A stretch of 64,000 nt of DNA, from the NCBI GenBank assembly GCA_963734725.1, contig CAVTIX010000009.1:124001-188000 (forward strand). The letters run 5' to 3'. Made by a program: the position numbers and the translations under genes. Below, piece by piece: positions 47,302-56,531 of this stretch (position 1 is its first letter; every line of letters begins with the position of its first letter). The DNA comes from DASXKD01 sp963734725. Lineage in GTDB: Bacteria > Actinomycetota > Actinomycetes > Streptosporangiales > Streptosporangiaceae. The notes beneath the pieces were generated by a model that ran no database searches, had not been told where the DNA came from, and saw only the letters and a program-made list of their open reading frames with translations.

Positions 47302-49826
47302 GCGCTACACTGCCCGGCACGCGCCCGCGCGCCGGAGGCGTCCCCGCCAGGCGGGCGGTGATGCGGTGGGGCTGGCGGCTGTTCCGCCGCGAATGGCGGC
47401 AGCAGCTGCTCGTGCTGGGCCTGCTCACCGTGGCGGTCGCGGCGACGATCTGGGGCGCCAGCGTGGTCACGAATGCGCAGCTCCCGAACCCGAACTACGC
47501 GACGATCGGCACCGCTGCCGCGTCGGTCACGCTGCCCGGCACCGACCCGCACCTGGCCGCCGACATCGCCACCATCCAGGGCCGCTGGGGTCCGGCTGAT
47601 CTCATCGAGGATCAGGACATCGCTACCGGCACCACCCAGCCTGTGCAGCTCCGCGCCGAGAATCGGCACGGGCACTATAACTCCCCCCTGCTCAGCCTGG
47701 TCAGCGGCGCCTACCCGGCCGGCCCCGGCCAGGTCGCGCTGACCAGCCAGGTCGGGGCCCTGTACGGCACGCACGTGGGCGGCACCTGGCGGGCGGCCGG
47801 GGCGACCTGGCGGGTGACCGGCATCGTGCAAGACCCGAGCAACCTGGCGGACGAGTTCGCGGTGGTCGCCCCGGGCCAGGTCACCCACCCCAGCCAGGTG
47901 GTCATGCTGCTCGGCTCGGCCGCGGCGCAGCAGGCGATCAGCGGCGGCAACGGGACGCTGCCCGGTGTCCCGGCGGCGACTGTATCCTTCCCCACCGGCA
48001 GCGCGAGCGGGTTCTCGCCGGCGACGGTCGTCTTGCTGGTGGAGGTAGTCGGCCTGGTGTTCATCGGCCTGGTGTCGGTGGCCGGTTTCTCGGTGATGGC
48101 CCAGCGCAGGCTCCGTGCCCTGGGCATGCTCAGCGCGATCGGCGCGACCGAACGCCACCTCCGTCTCGTCCTGATCGTCAACGGCCTGGCAGTCGGCGTG
48201 ACCGGCGCGCTTGCCGGGGCGGTGCTCGGCTTCGCCGCCTGGCTCGCCTACGTGCCGACGCTGCAGCAGGCTGCCGGCCACGTGGTCAACGCGGCGAACC
48301 TGCCATGGTGGGCGTTCGCCACCGGGGCCGTGTTCGCGATCGTGACGTCGGTGCTGGCGTCCCGCCGGCCGGCGAAGACGATGGCCGCGGTGCCGGTGGT
48401 GGCCGCGCTGTCCGGCCGCCCCCCACCGCCGAAGCCGGCGCGCCGCACCGTCCTGCCCGGCGTCATCGTGTTCGCGGCCGGCGTCGTGTGCCTGGCGACC
48501 GCCGGCGGCCTGGCCGGGGCAAGCGGCCACGGGGGCAGCCCCGCGCTGCACCTGGTGGCCGGCCTGGCCGCCGTGGTCATCGGCATCGTCCTGCTCGCCC
48601 CGCTGGCCCTCAGCATGCTGAGGGCCAGCTCCCGGCTGCCGGTCGCGATCCGGATCGCGCTGCGCGACCTGGTCCGCTACCGGGCCCGGTCCGGTGCCGC
48701 GCTGGCGGCGACCACGTTCGCCGTGTTCCTGGCCACGGGGATCTGCGTCGTTACCAGCGTCCAGTTCGAGAACATCCTCGCCTGGACTGGCCCCAACCTG
48801 TCCAGCACCCAGGTGATCGTCTACGCGCAGCCCCCGCAGGGCGGCCCCCTTGCGGCGCCGCTCATCAGCACCCAGCTCGCCGAAGTGAGCAGGCACGTCA
48901 GCAGTCTCGCCGCTAGCCTGCATGCGCGGTCCGCGGTGCCACTGGAATCCGCGGCCGCCACGCTGCACCAGGTGGGTGCGCAGGCCCATAAAGACTTCAC
49001 CGGCACCGTGTACGTGGCCACCCCGCAGCTGCTCGCCATCTACCGGATCACGGCCGGCCAGATCGCTCCTGGCACCGATGTCCTCACCATGCGGCCAGGC
49101 ATGGCCAGCCTGCCACACATGGAGCTGACCTGGGGAAACTACGGCGTCCAGCAACGTCCCGGCGGCCTGGTGCAGAAAGACAGCGTACGGCCGAGCTGCA
49201 CGCTGAGCAGTGACTGCCTGGCCAACCCCGCGATGCAGACGGTCAGCAACCTGCCCAGCGGCACCTCCGCGCCGAACACGGTGCTCACCGAGTACGCGGT
49301 GAACAAGTACCAGCTGCAGACTCAGCTGGGCGGGTGGCTGATCCAGGCACCGACCGGTCTCACCGCCGCGCAGATCAACGCCGCGCGGCAATTCGCCCTC
49401 ACCTACGGGGCGACGGTCGAGACTGAGTCGGCCTCGCTCGGCCCCGGCGAGATCGCCGACGGCGCCACCGCGCTCGGCATCGTGATCGCGCTCGGCGTGC
49501 TGGCCATGTCCACCGGCCTGATCCGCAGCGAGACCGCGCAGGACCTCCGCACGCTCACCGCGACCGGCGCCAGCGGCACGACCCGGCGGACGATCACCGC
49601 CGCGACCGCCGCAGCGCTCGGCCTGCTCGGCGCCATCCTCGGCATGGCCGGCGCGGTGATCGCCGGGCTGGCCTGGGCCCGCAGCAGCCTGTCCCTCATG
49701 TTCGGTGACGTGCCGCTGACCGACGTGCTGATCCTGCTGCCGGGGCTGCCGCTGATCGCCGCCGCCGCCGGGTGGCTGCTGGCCGGCCACGAGCCCAAGG
49801 CCATTGCGAGGCAGCCGCTGGACTGA
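47298..49826 (+). CDS. FtsX/MacB-family ABC transporter permease
   Basis: 842 residues. N-terminal helix (QQLLVLGLLTVAVAATIWGA), a large extracytoplasmic domain with DPHLAADIATIQGRWGPADL, then an FtsX helix bundle around residues 235-365 (VVLLVEVVGLVFIGLVSVAG with LGMLSAIGATERHLRLVLIV), a second block near 460-490, and a final FtsX bundle (IVIALGVLAMSTGLIRSETA, LRTLTATGASGTTRRTIT, LILLPGLPLIAAAAGWLLAG). One long chain carries two FtsX units, as in actinobacterial efflux permeases for peptides or lipids. GTG 47298 starts 119 bp after the ATPase stop. Confidence 0.88.
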   Translation: MSATLPGTRPRAGGVPARRAVMRWGWRLFRREWRQQLLVLGLLTVAVAATIWGASVVTNAQLPNPNYATIGTAAASVTLPGTDPHLAADIATIQGRWGPADLIEDQDIATGTTQPVQLRAENRHGHYNSPLLSLVSGAYPAGPGQVALTSQVGALYGTHVGGTWRAAGATWRVTGIVQDPSNLADEFAVVAPGQVTHPSQVVMLLGSAAAQQAISGGNGTLPGVPAATVSFPTGSASGFSPATVVLLVEVVGLVFIGLVSVAGFSVMAQRRLRALGMLSAIGATERHLRLVLIVNGLAVGVTGALAGAVLGFAAWLAYVPTLQQAAGHVVNAANLPWWAFATGAVFAIVTSVLASRRPAKTMAAVPVVAALSGRPPPPKPARRTVLPGVIVFAAGVVCLATAGGLAGASGHGGSPALHLVAGLAAVVIGIVLLAPLALSMLRASSRLPVAIRIALRDLVRYRARSGAALAATTFAVFLATGICVVTSVQFENILAWTGPNLSSTQVIVYAQPPQGGPLAAPLISTQLAEVSRHVSSLAASLHARSAVPLESAAATLHQVGAQAHKDFTGTVYVATPQLLAIYRITAGQIAPGTDVLTMRPGMASLPHMELTWGNYGVQQRPGGLVQKDSVRPSCTLSSDCLANPAMQTVSNLPSGTSAPNTVLTEYAVNKYQLQTQLGGWLIQAPTGLTAAQINAARQFALTYGATVETESASLGPGEIADGATALGIVIALGVLAMSTGLIRSETAQDLRTLTATGASGTTRRTITAATAAALGLLGAILGMAGAVIAGLAWARSSLSLMFGDVPLTDVLILLPGLPLIAAAAGWLLAGHEPKAIARQPLD

Positions 49827-50290
49827 CGCGGGTCTTGCCGGTCACTCCAGCCCCTCTTGCCCGGGTCACGCGTCAGATCCAGAAACTGATGGTTCCCCGG
49901 ACCTGGCTCTCCGTCCATCGAGGACCACCGCGCATATCGGCCCAATACGGATCGCTCGGCTGAAGAGCACCCGAGACATCGCGACCACGTATAACGGCGG
50001 CTTGGCGCGCTGTTATTTGAGGTCTGCCAGCCGATGCCGCCGGTCCTTACGGGCCCGAGCGTGTGCGGAGCCGGTTCAGATCCGCGCCCTGACTCCTCCG
50101 GGCGCCAGCCGGGCGGGGCCAAGGCGCAGGCTTCATGGCCTGGCCGGGTCTAGCGGTGCCGTTTGGCGCCTCAGCACGTGCCACTTTTCGCCGTTCGGCC
50201 TGCCGTTTGTGTCCGTCAGGCCGTCAGCGTGACAAATTTCGCGTCGCCGTGCGCGATCGAGGCGGGGAATCCCCGCGGGGCTGACGGCCT
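49827..50290. other. Stretch without a recognised gene
   Basis: Downstream of the permease; no gene seen. Confidence 0.35.
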
Positions 50291-50291
50291 G

Positions 50292-50349
50292 GTATACGAG
50301 CCATCTGCGCGAGTATACTCAGTATTATTCACAGTATAGTATTAGGCAG
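50292..50349 (+). promoter_or_regulatory. AT-rich promoter/operator region before S53 peptidase
   Basis: GTATAC occurs at 50292-50297 and 50313-50318, 21 bp (two helical turns) apart; the second lies in the perfect palindrome GAGTATACTC. Then AGTATTATTCACAGTATAGTATT follows, broken into repeated AGTAT units, with TATAGT at 50335 as a possible -10. It contrasts sharply with the GC-rich surroundings. Confidence 0.45.
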
Positions 50350-50555
50350 TTCCGCGAGCCGGCGGGCCCGGGGTGCCGGAGGGCGGGGCGGCGATGAAGA
50401 TGCCCGTGGCGCCGGGATCTGGAGCCGGGCTGCCCGGCAAGGCCCGGTGGCCCGGGCCTGGATGCGGCCGATGCGGGGCAAGGCGAGCGGGCGGCAGCGT
50501 CCCCAGCGGCCCAGGGGCCGGTGCCGGAGCCGCGGCCGGGAGGAGGAGCGCGCGG

Positions 50556-51977
50556 GTGAGCACGCTGGGACTGCGGCGGGAGCCCAGGGCCGGCGGCCCG
50601 GGCGCGCCGTGCCGTGGGCTGCGGGTGGCGGCGGTGACGGTGGCCGCGGCGGGCCTGCTGGCCGCGGGGTGCACGGCCGGGCCGCGGGGCAGGAGCGCCA
50701 CCGCGGCCTCACCAGCCACCGCGGCCGTACCAGCCGCTAGGGTCGGCGCGACGGTTCGTTGCGGCCCGGGGGTGACCTGCTATACCCCGGCCCAGCTCCA
50801 GGTGGCCTACGGCATCAAGCCGCTCCTGGGCCGGGGGATCGACGGCCGTGGCGAGACCGTGGTGCTGCCAGAGCTCGCCGAAACGCGGCTGGACCCGCCC
50901 TTGGTCACCAACTTGCGCCAGGACATGGCGGGGTTCGATGACCTGTTCCACCTTCCGGCCGCGCGGATGCGGGTCGTGACCGCCCTCGCCGGCGCTAGCT
51001 CTCCCTGGCTGGCCTTCGGGGAGGAAGTGCTGGACGTGGAACTGGTGCACGCACTCGCCCCCGACGCCACCCTCGTCATCCTCCTGCTCCCGTCAACATC
51101 CCTGCACAACACTCCGGACGCGGTCGCCGCCGCCGTCGCCGGGCTCCGGCTGGGCCCTGCCCTCGGAAGCGTCATGTCGATCAGCGCCGCGGGACAGATC
51201 GGCGGGGAGCACTGCGTCAGCCGCGCCCAGGCCGGCCGCGTGAACGCCGCGCTCCAAGCGGCTGCCGACCGTGGCATGACGGTCGTCGCCGCCTCGGGGG
51301 ACATAGGAGCGGCGGCCTATCAGTGCGATCTCTACTCGGCCCTGACCGGCACCGCGCCTGTCTCCCCGGGCAAGGGGGTCGGCCTGCTGGCCTCCGATCC
51401 GCTCGTCCTGTCCGCCGGGGGCACCAGCCTGACCGCCAGCCATGCCACCGGCGCCTGGGTCAGCGAGACGGCCTGGGGCCTGGCGTCCGGAAACCCCGGA
51501 AACCAGGGCGGGTCCTTCCAGGCCTCCGGTGGCGGGTTCAGCCAGTTGTTCGCCCGGCCCGCTTACCAGGCCGGCGTCCCTGGCACTGGCGCCACCCGAG
51601 GGGTTCCCGACGTGTCCGCCGATGCCAGCGACCGCACCGGCGTGGCGGTTGTCTTCAGCACCGGCACCCGGGACACCGTCCAGAGCCACGGCGGGACCAG
51701 CGCCAGCGCCCCGATCTGGGCTGCGCTCATCGCGCTGGCCGACCAGTACGCGCGGCGCCACCTGGGCTTCGTCAACCCGGCGATCTACCAGATCGCCCGC
51801 GGTCCCCACTACCACCAGGCCTTCCACGACATCACCACGGGCAACAACACCGTGCGGTTCCCGCCCAGGACGATCACCGGCTACCAGGCCGCACCCGGCT
51901 GGGATCCGGTCACCGGCTGGGGCAGCCCCAACGCCCAAGTCCTCATCCCCCTGCTCGCCCGCGATACCAGCCCTTGA
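50556..51977 (+). CDS. S53 (sedolisin) peptidase lipoprotein
   Basis: 473 residues from GTG 50556, which follows AGGAGGAG; the frame is open from 50373. Signal peptide with lipobox LLAAGCTAGP. After a short linker the S53 catalytic domain begins at YTPAQLQVAYGIKPLLGRG; the prosegment is missing. Catalytic Glu/Asp lie in FGEEVLDVELVHALAP, the oxyanion Asp in VVAASGDIGAA and the nucleophile in SHGGTSASAPIWAALIALAD. The C-terminal domain ends HDITTGNNTVRFPP and GYQAAPGWDPVTGWG. It is clearly paralogous to the S53 gene at 9.3 kb but lacks that protein's extra N-terminal domain. Confidence 0.87.
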   Translation: MSTLGLRREPRAGGPGAPCRGLRVAAVTVAAAGLLAAGCTAGPRGRSATAASPATAAVPAARVGATVRCGPGVTCYTPAQLQVAYGIKPLLGRGIDGRGETVVLPELAETRLDPPLVTNLRQDMAGFDDLFHLPAARMRVVTALAGASSPWLAFGEEVLDVELVHALAPDATLVILLLPSTSLHNTPDAVAAAVAGLRLGPALGSVMSISAAGQIGGEHCVSRAQAGRVNAALQAAADRGMTVVAASGDIGAAAYQCDLYSALTGTAPVSPGKGVGLLASDPLVLSAGGTSLTASHATGAWVSETAWGLASGNPGNQGGSFQASGGGFSQLFARPAYQAGVPGTGATRGVPDVSADASDRTGVAVVFSTGTRDTVQSHGGTSASAPIWAALIALADQYARRHLGFVNPAIYQIARGPHYHQAFHDITTGNNTVRFPPRTITGYQAAPGWDPVTGWGSPNAQVLIPLLARDTSP

Positions 51978-52825
51978 GCCCCCAGACCCCGTGCCCGCCG
52001 TCAGCCGTGCTCCCCAGCACAAAACGCCCAGCGCGCGGGCCAAGTCTGCTTCACCTACGCTCGGCGAGCCGACCAGATCCATATGAGCCGACCCTGCCCG
52101 ACGCCGCGAGCCGCCCAGAACGGGAGACTGCGTGCTCATTGCAAGATCAGGGTCGATTACGAATTGTGAGCACCATCTGGCCACCGGCGGGCGCCGAGCG
52201 CCGACTCTGCGCCATCGCTCGATGACGGGTTCGCTAGTGGCAGGTGATGCATGTCGCTTGCCAGTCTGATGGGACCAGGGTGTTGCCACAGTTACCATCG
52301 CTATCTCCTCAGTTTCGGCGGGTATCCGCCCGCAGGGTGGACACGGCACGCAGTCCAGGGCCGGGCTGGCCGGCGGGGAGGCATCGCCGCGCTGTTTCAC
52401 TCGCCCTTATTTGGCGTCCGCGGCGGCCAGGGTCTTACGTCTTGCCGACCCACAGATGATGACGTCGTGGGCTGCCGCCCCCAGCGCCGGGCACCGGCCT
52501 GATCCACGCCCTGCATGGGCAGCGGGCGCCCACGTCGGCGGTTGCGCGGCTGAGGCGAGTCGGGGACGTAAGCTCCCGGGCACTCTCGCCCACTAACAAC
52601 GTCAGGAAGCCGGAAGCATACCGAGGGAGCTTCGCAGTGAACGACTACCCGGCGATGATCGCCCCAGCCAACGGGCCGGCCACCAGGTAAGTGCGACAGC
52701 AAGACAGTGTCGGCACGCGGCCTGCGGCCGGTCTCGACGGATTGTCTGCCGCTGCGATCACGCCGTCCACCACCAGTCTGTGGCCTCGGCGTAGTCGGCG
52801 GGTCCGTTCTGCATGCTGGAGCGCC
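51978..52825. other. Stretch without a recognised gene
   Basis: About 850 bp. A short GTG frame at 52637 (VNDYPAMIAPANGPATR) is too short to judge. Nothing else. Confidence 0.4.
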
Positions 52826-52859
52826 GTGAACATCCCACGAGTCCTATACGTGATCGTAG
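52826..52859 (+). promoter_or_regulatory. Composite promoter/operator, copy 1
   Basis: GTGAAC (52826-52831), 12 bp, CTAT-A-CGTG-ATCGTAG (52844-52859). It matches five other copies in the next 10 kb. It points to the beta-propeller lipoprotein gene, though 180 bp separate them. Confidence 0.65.
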
Positions 52860-53038
52860 AGGGGTCGGCATCGCCGGCCGGATCCAGTGCCACTCAGCCG
52901 GGGGAAGGACAGCAGGTGGGATCAGGCCGGGCCCATCAGGACAAATCGAGGTAGCACCATGACCGCCTGCCGACCAAGCTGGGGGCTGTTTCGTGTCGTG
53001 GCGGCCCGCGCAGAATCCGAACCTGGGAGGGCGACGCC

Positions 53039-54130
53039 ATGGTTTGCAGAGCTGCCAGGATTGGCGGTCCCGGCCGCTGGACATCCCGCAGCAGGCGCAG
53101 AGCGGGGGCCCCCTTCATTCTCCTTCTTCTCATCGGGCTGGATCTCTGGCTGGCGGGTTGCGGCGGCGGCCAGCCCGCCGCGACCAGGGCTCGCGCCACC
53201 CTCCCTGCCCGCTGGGTGCGCTTCCTCCACGTTCCGGGCGTCGTCGACCTCACCGGCCCGCGAGGCGATGGGCAGCTCACGGTCGCGGCCGCCGGCCGGC
53301 TGTTCCTGCTCAGCACGTCCGGCCAGCCAGTGCCGTTCGCCCGCGGAAGCGATGGCTATACCACCGCTCTTGGGCCCGAGCCGTACATCGCAATGCCGAC
53401 GGGCAAGCGGGTCACCGGGCTGGGCTGCTCGTTCGGCAGGGATGCCATTTACGCCCTCGAGCCGAGCGGCTCCCCTGGTGTGATCAGCATCGACCAGCGG
53501 GGGCGGGCGCGGCGTTTCGCAAGCCTTCCCGCGGTCCGGCCGGACGGGATCGCGTTCGACGACGTCGGCCGGTTCGGATACCGCCTCCTGGTCACCGCGA
53601 CGTCGCGGGATGGCACGACCGTTTTCGGCGTGGACTGCACCGGCCGGGTCACCACGATTGCCTCACACGCGCCGAGGGTCGAGGGAGGGATCGCGGTCGC
53701 GCCATTGTCGTTCGGCTCCTTCGGCGGTGACCTCGTTGCCCCGGACGAGACCACCGGGCGGGTCTGGGCGATCGGTCCCGGCGGGAAGACCAGGCTCGTC
53801 GCCCGGTCACCGTTGCCGGCGGGCGGCGACATCGGAGTGGAAAGCGCCGCGTTCGTCCCGGCCGGCTTCAGCCGGGACTGGGTGGCGTACGTGGCCGATC
53901 GCCGCTCACCGGGCAACCGCCATCCCGGCACGAACAGCATCCTGCGGCTGCCGGGGGCGGAGCTGGTCAGGGCGGGGATACACGCGGGCGAGCTTGTCGT
54001 CGCCAGCGAGGGCGGCTCCCAGACGATCGTCATCGACTGCTTCGCAACGACCTGTACCGTCCGGCACATCGCGGATGGGCCGGCGGCGGCCCACGTCGAG
54101 GGCCACATCGTCTTCGCCCCGCGCCGCTGA
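53039..54130 (+). CDS. Lipoprotein with beta-propeller-like repeats
   Basis: 363 residues. Signal peptide with hydrophobic stretch FILLLLIGLDLWLAGCGGGQ and lipobox LAGC, so it is exported and lipid-anchored. The mature part has repeated strand motifs (GQLTVAAAGRLFLLSTSGQP, DAIYALEPSGSPGVISIDQR, TTGRVWAIGPGGKTRLVA) suggesting an NHL/YncE-like propeller. Cysteines at CSFGRDA, VDCTGR and IDCFATTC may form disulfides. No catalytic residues can be named. GGGAGGG precedes ATG 53039. Copy 1 of the shared promoter element lies upstream, placing it in the putative BlaI/ECF regulon. Confidence 0.7.
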   Translation: MVCRAARIGGPGRWTSRSRRRAGAPFILLLLIGLDLWLAGCGGGQPAATRARATLPARWVRFLHVPGVVDLTGPRGDGQLTVAAAGRLFLLSTSGQPVPFARGSDGYTTALGPEPYIAMPTGKRVTGLGCSFGRDAIYALEPSGSPGVISIDQRGRARRFASLPAVRPDGIAFDDVGRFGYRLLVTATSRDGTTVFGVDCTGRVTTIASHAPRVEGGIAVAPLSFGSFGGDLVAPDETTGRVWAIGPGGKTRLVARSPLPAGGDIGVESAAFVPAGFSRDWVAYVADRRSPGNRHPGTNSILRLPGAELVRAGIHAGELVVASEGGSQTIVIDCFATTCTVRHIADGPAAAHVEGHIVFAPRR

Positions 54131-54173
54131 CCCAGCCGTCCTTAGGTGACCGGCTCAATTGAGAGGTGCACGC

Positions 54174-54400
54174 GGTGTCAAAGGGCAGCAGGAACAGGCA
54201 GCAGGCCCGGGAGAAGATCACCAAAATGCGGCCCTGGAGGCGCGGGGAAGGCGGCGCCGCAGTTGGGTGGCCGGGATCGGCGCGGGGGTCGTGGTGATCG
54301 CCGTGGCTGTGGGCATCACGCTCGCGGTCGCCGGGAGCAGCGGCGGCTCGAACCTGGTGACTGGCGGCACGCCGCAGCTGAAGCACTGTCAGCGGCGGGC
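54174..54400 (+). pseudogene. Remnant of a DsbA-like membrane thioredoxin N-terminus
   Basis: GTG 54174 reads VSKGSRNRQQAREKITKM, then after a one-base shift RRRRSWVAGIGAGVVVIAVA and VGITLAVAGSSGG. Cytoplasmic basic head with 'ARxKI' plus one membrane helix is how actinobacterial DsbA-family thioredoxins begin; the thioredoxin fold is gone. A further frame at 54500-54680 (LVAWRLTPWIARARLAQIGW) looks like another gene end, unidentified. Confidence 0.4.
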
Positions 54401-54673
54401 CTGGCGCCGCACCGGGTAGAGGCGGTGGTCTTGCTCGCCAGCGTCGGCCCCGGATGCGTGAACCGCTGAGACAGGCGGCTATTCGCACCTCTGGCGGGCC
54501 CGCTGTGCGCGCTGGTGGCCTGGCGGCTGACGCCTTGGATCGCCCGTGCCCGGCTGGCCCAGATCGGCTGGTGGCGCGGCGGCCCGCCGCGCCCGGACGA
54601 GCACGTCAACTGGCAAGTCTGGGGCCAAGCCGGACAGAAGCGCCGACTTCCCGGCCCTTTAGTCACCGGTGGC

Positions 54674-54707
54674 GTGAACATCTGATGAGTCCTATCCGTG
54701 ATAGTAG
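54674..54707 (+). promoter_or_regulatory. Composite promoter/operator, copy 2
   Basis: GTGAAC (54674-54679), 12 bp, CTAT-C-CGTG-ATAGTAG (54692-54707). It is 78 bp before the SPFH gene start. Confidence 0.75.
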
Positions 54708-54784
54708 AACGGGGGCTGGCAAATGCCGGCCAGACCCAGTGCCATGCCAAGCAGGCATGTGCCGCCGGAGAGGGGCTGTTAGCA

Positions 54785-55759
54785 GTGATTGCCGCCATCT
54801 TGATCATATTGGTGATACTTGCCGTGGCCGGCGTGGTCGCGGCTGGCCGTTCGGTGCGGGTAGTGCAGCAGTTCGAGCAGGGCATCGTGTTCAGGTTCGG
54901 CAAGATCCAGTCGCCGCCGCGCGGCGCGGGCCTGACGATGATCAGGCCGGTCGGCGACCGGATGCAGAAGGTCAACATGCAGATCATCGCGCTTGCGGTC
55001 CCGGCCCAGGATGGCATCACCAAAGACAACGTGACCGTCCGGGTGGACGCGGTGGTGTACTTCCGGGTGGTGGATCCCATTAAGGCCACGGTGAACGTGC
55101 AGAACTACCTGTTCGCGGTGTCCCAGCAGGCGCAGACATCGCTGCGTTCGATCATCGGCCAGTCCGAGATGGACCAGCTGCTGTCGGAGCGGGACGCGGT
55201 CAACCGCGAGCTGCGCCGGATCATCGATGAGCCGACCGAGGGGCCGTGGGGCATCCGGGTCGAGCGGGTGGAGATCAAGGATGTCTCGCTGCCTGAGAGC
55301 ATGAAGCGGTCCATGTCCCGCCAGGCCGAGGCGGAACGGGAACGCCGAGCCCGGATTATCACCGCTGACGGTGAGTACCAGGCGTCCAAGCGGCTGGCCG
55401 CGGCGGCCAACGTGATGGCCCGTGACCCCGCGGCGCTCCAGCTGCGGCTGCTGCAGACCGTGGTGGAGGTGGCCGGGGAGAAGAACAGCACGCTGGTCAT
55501 GCCGGTACCGGTGGAGCTGCTGCGGTTCTTCGAGAAGATGACGCCCGCCGGGTCAGATGCTGGGCCTTCGACATCACTCGCGGACTTCGGCGACGCCGAG
55601 GCGGCCGACGCGGGGGCCGACGTCGAGGCCCGCCCGGCCGCCGCCGCCGGGCTGGGGGCCATACCGCCGTTGGAGACGATCAGCATCCCGCTGGTGCAGG
55701 CACCAGAAATCAAAGTTCCCCATAGCACCGCGGACACCGAGCACGCCGTGCGGCCGTAG
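54785..55759 (+). CDS. SPFH/band 7 (slipin/stomatin-like) membrane protein
   Basis: 324 residues from GTG 54785, which follows GAGAGGGG. One N-terminal membrane helix (IAAILIILVILAVAGVVAAG). The band 7 domain follows: RVVQQFEQGIVFRFGKIQSP, GAGLTMIRPVGDRMQKVNMQ, VTVRVDAVVYFRVVDPIKAT and QTSLRSIIGQSEMDQLLSER, ending with the coiled-coil IKDVSLPESMKRSMSRQAEA. The C-terminal ~70 residues are Ala/Glu-rich and low in complexity. Slipins form membrane scaffolds and often respond to envelope stress. The frame also opens at GTG 54698, inside the operator, and is not used. No NfeD partner is adjacent. Confidence 0.88.
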   Translation: MIAAILIILVILAVAGVVAAGRSVRVVQQFEQGIVFRFGKIQSPPRGAGLTMIRPVGDRMQKVNMQIIALAVPAQDGITKDNVTVRVDAVVYFRVVDPIKATVNVQNYLFAVSQQAQTSLRSIIGQSEMDQLLSERDAVNRELRRIIDEPTEGPWGIRVERVEIKDVSLPESMKRSMSRQAEAERERRARIITADGEYQASKRLAAAANVMARDPAALQLRLLQTVVEVAGEKNSTLVMPVPVELLRFFEKMTPAGSDAGPSTSLADFGDAEAADAGADVEARPAAAAGLGAIPPLETISIPLVQAPEIKVPHSTADTEHAVRP

Positions 55760-56531
55760 GCGGTGGCAGGGCAGGGCCCTAGCCAGCCCGCAGCCGCGTG
55801 CCGCAGCGGCGGGATCGCGCCGGGGTGTGGCACGCCTGTCGTCGCCACGTGGAAAGCCCCGCGCTGTTGCCTCGGGGAAGCTGCCCGTCAACAGTGACGT
55901 GGAGCTGCTGGCCGGGTTGCCGTTGTGGCTGCTGCAGAACTGGCGGCTCGAGCACCACCGCCAGTCCGACGAGGCGGTGGTGGACCGGATCGTCCGCCAG
56001 TTCTAGACGCCGCTCTCGCCGGGCTGATGCGCGTGTGCGGGAGGGCGAGCAGGTGCTGGCCGGGGAGGCGGTCGCGTGATCCGAAGTCCGGGGACTGACC
56101 CGTTGCGCGACAGCAGACATATAGACGCCCTTACCTGTATCGGCGCCGATCGGCACGTGCGGGCCGAAGATCACGATGCTGGCCTGGGGAGGCGCCGCGA
56201 TGTGGCTGGGTGCGTCGCGTCCGGCACGGTCGGCGTCGTGGATGCCGTCAACACCCTCTCAGGCCCTTCACGTAGGTGGCGAGCAGCCGTTGGCATGTCG
56301 CGTCCCATTCAAGGTCGGACGCCTTCGCTGCCTCGGCTGTCCTGGTCCGGCGCGGTGGCGCTACGCGGCCTCCTCGGTGGTTGCGGCGTGCGCCACGGCG
56401 CGGACTCCCCTCGCCGTGCAGCACGCCGGCCGCCGCCGGTGCGCCGATACGGCGCTGGAGTGGGCCTGATGCCCAGGCCGTTCGCGGCGGCAGACTGAGT
56501 GCGGCTTGGCGTCCTCCGTGGCGCGGCAGGC
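55760..56531. other. Stretch with small uncertain frames
   Basis: A 35-codon frame from GTG 55899 reads VELLAGLPLWLLQNWRLEHH and DEAVVDRIVRQF; it looks protein-like but I cannot identify it. The rest has no convincing gene. Confidence 0.35.

Noticed and set aside
49403..50122. 239-codon minus-strand frame after the permease
   Set aside because: Overlaps the permease 3' end on the other strand and has no recognisable domain.
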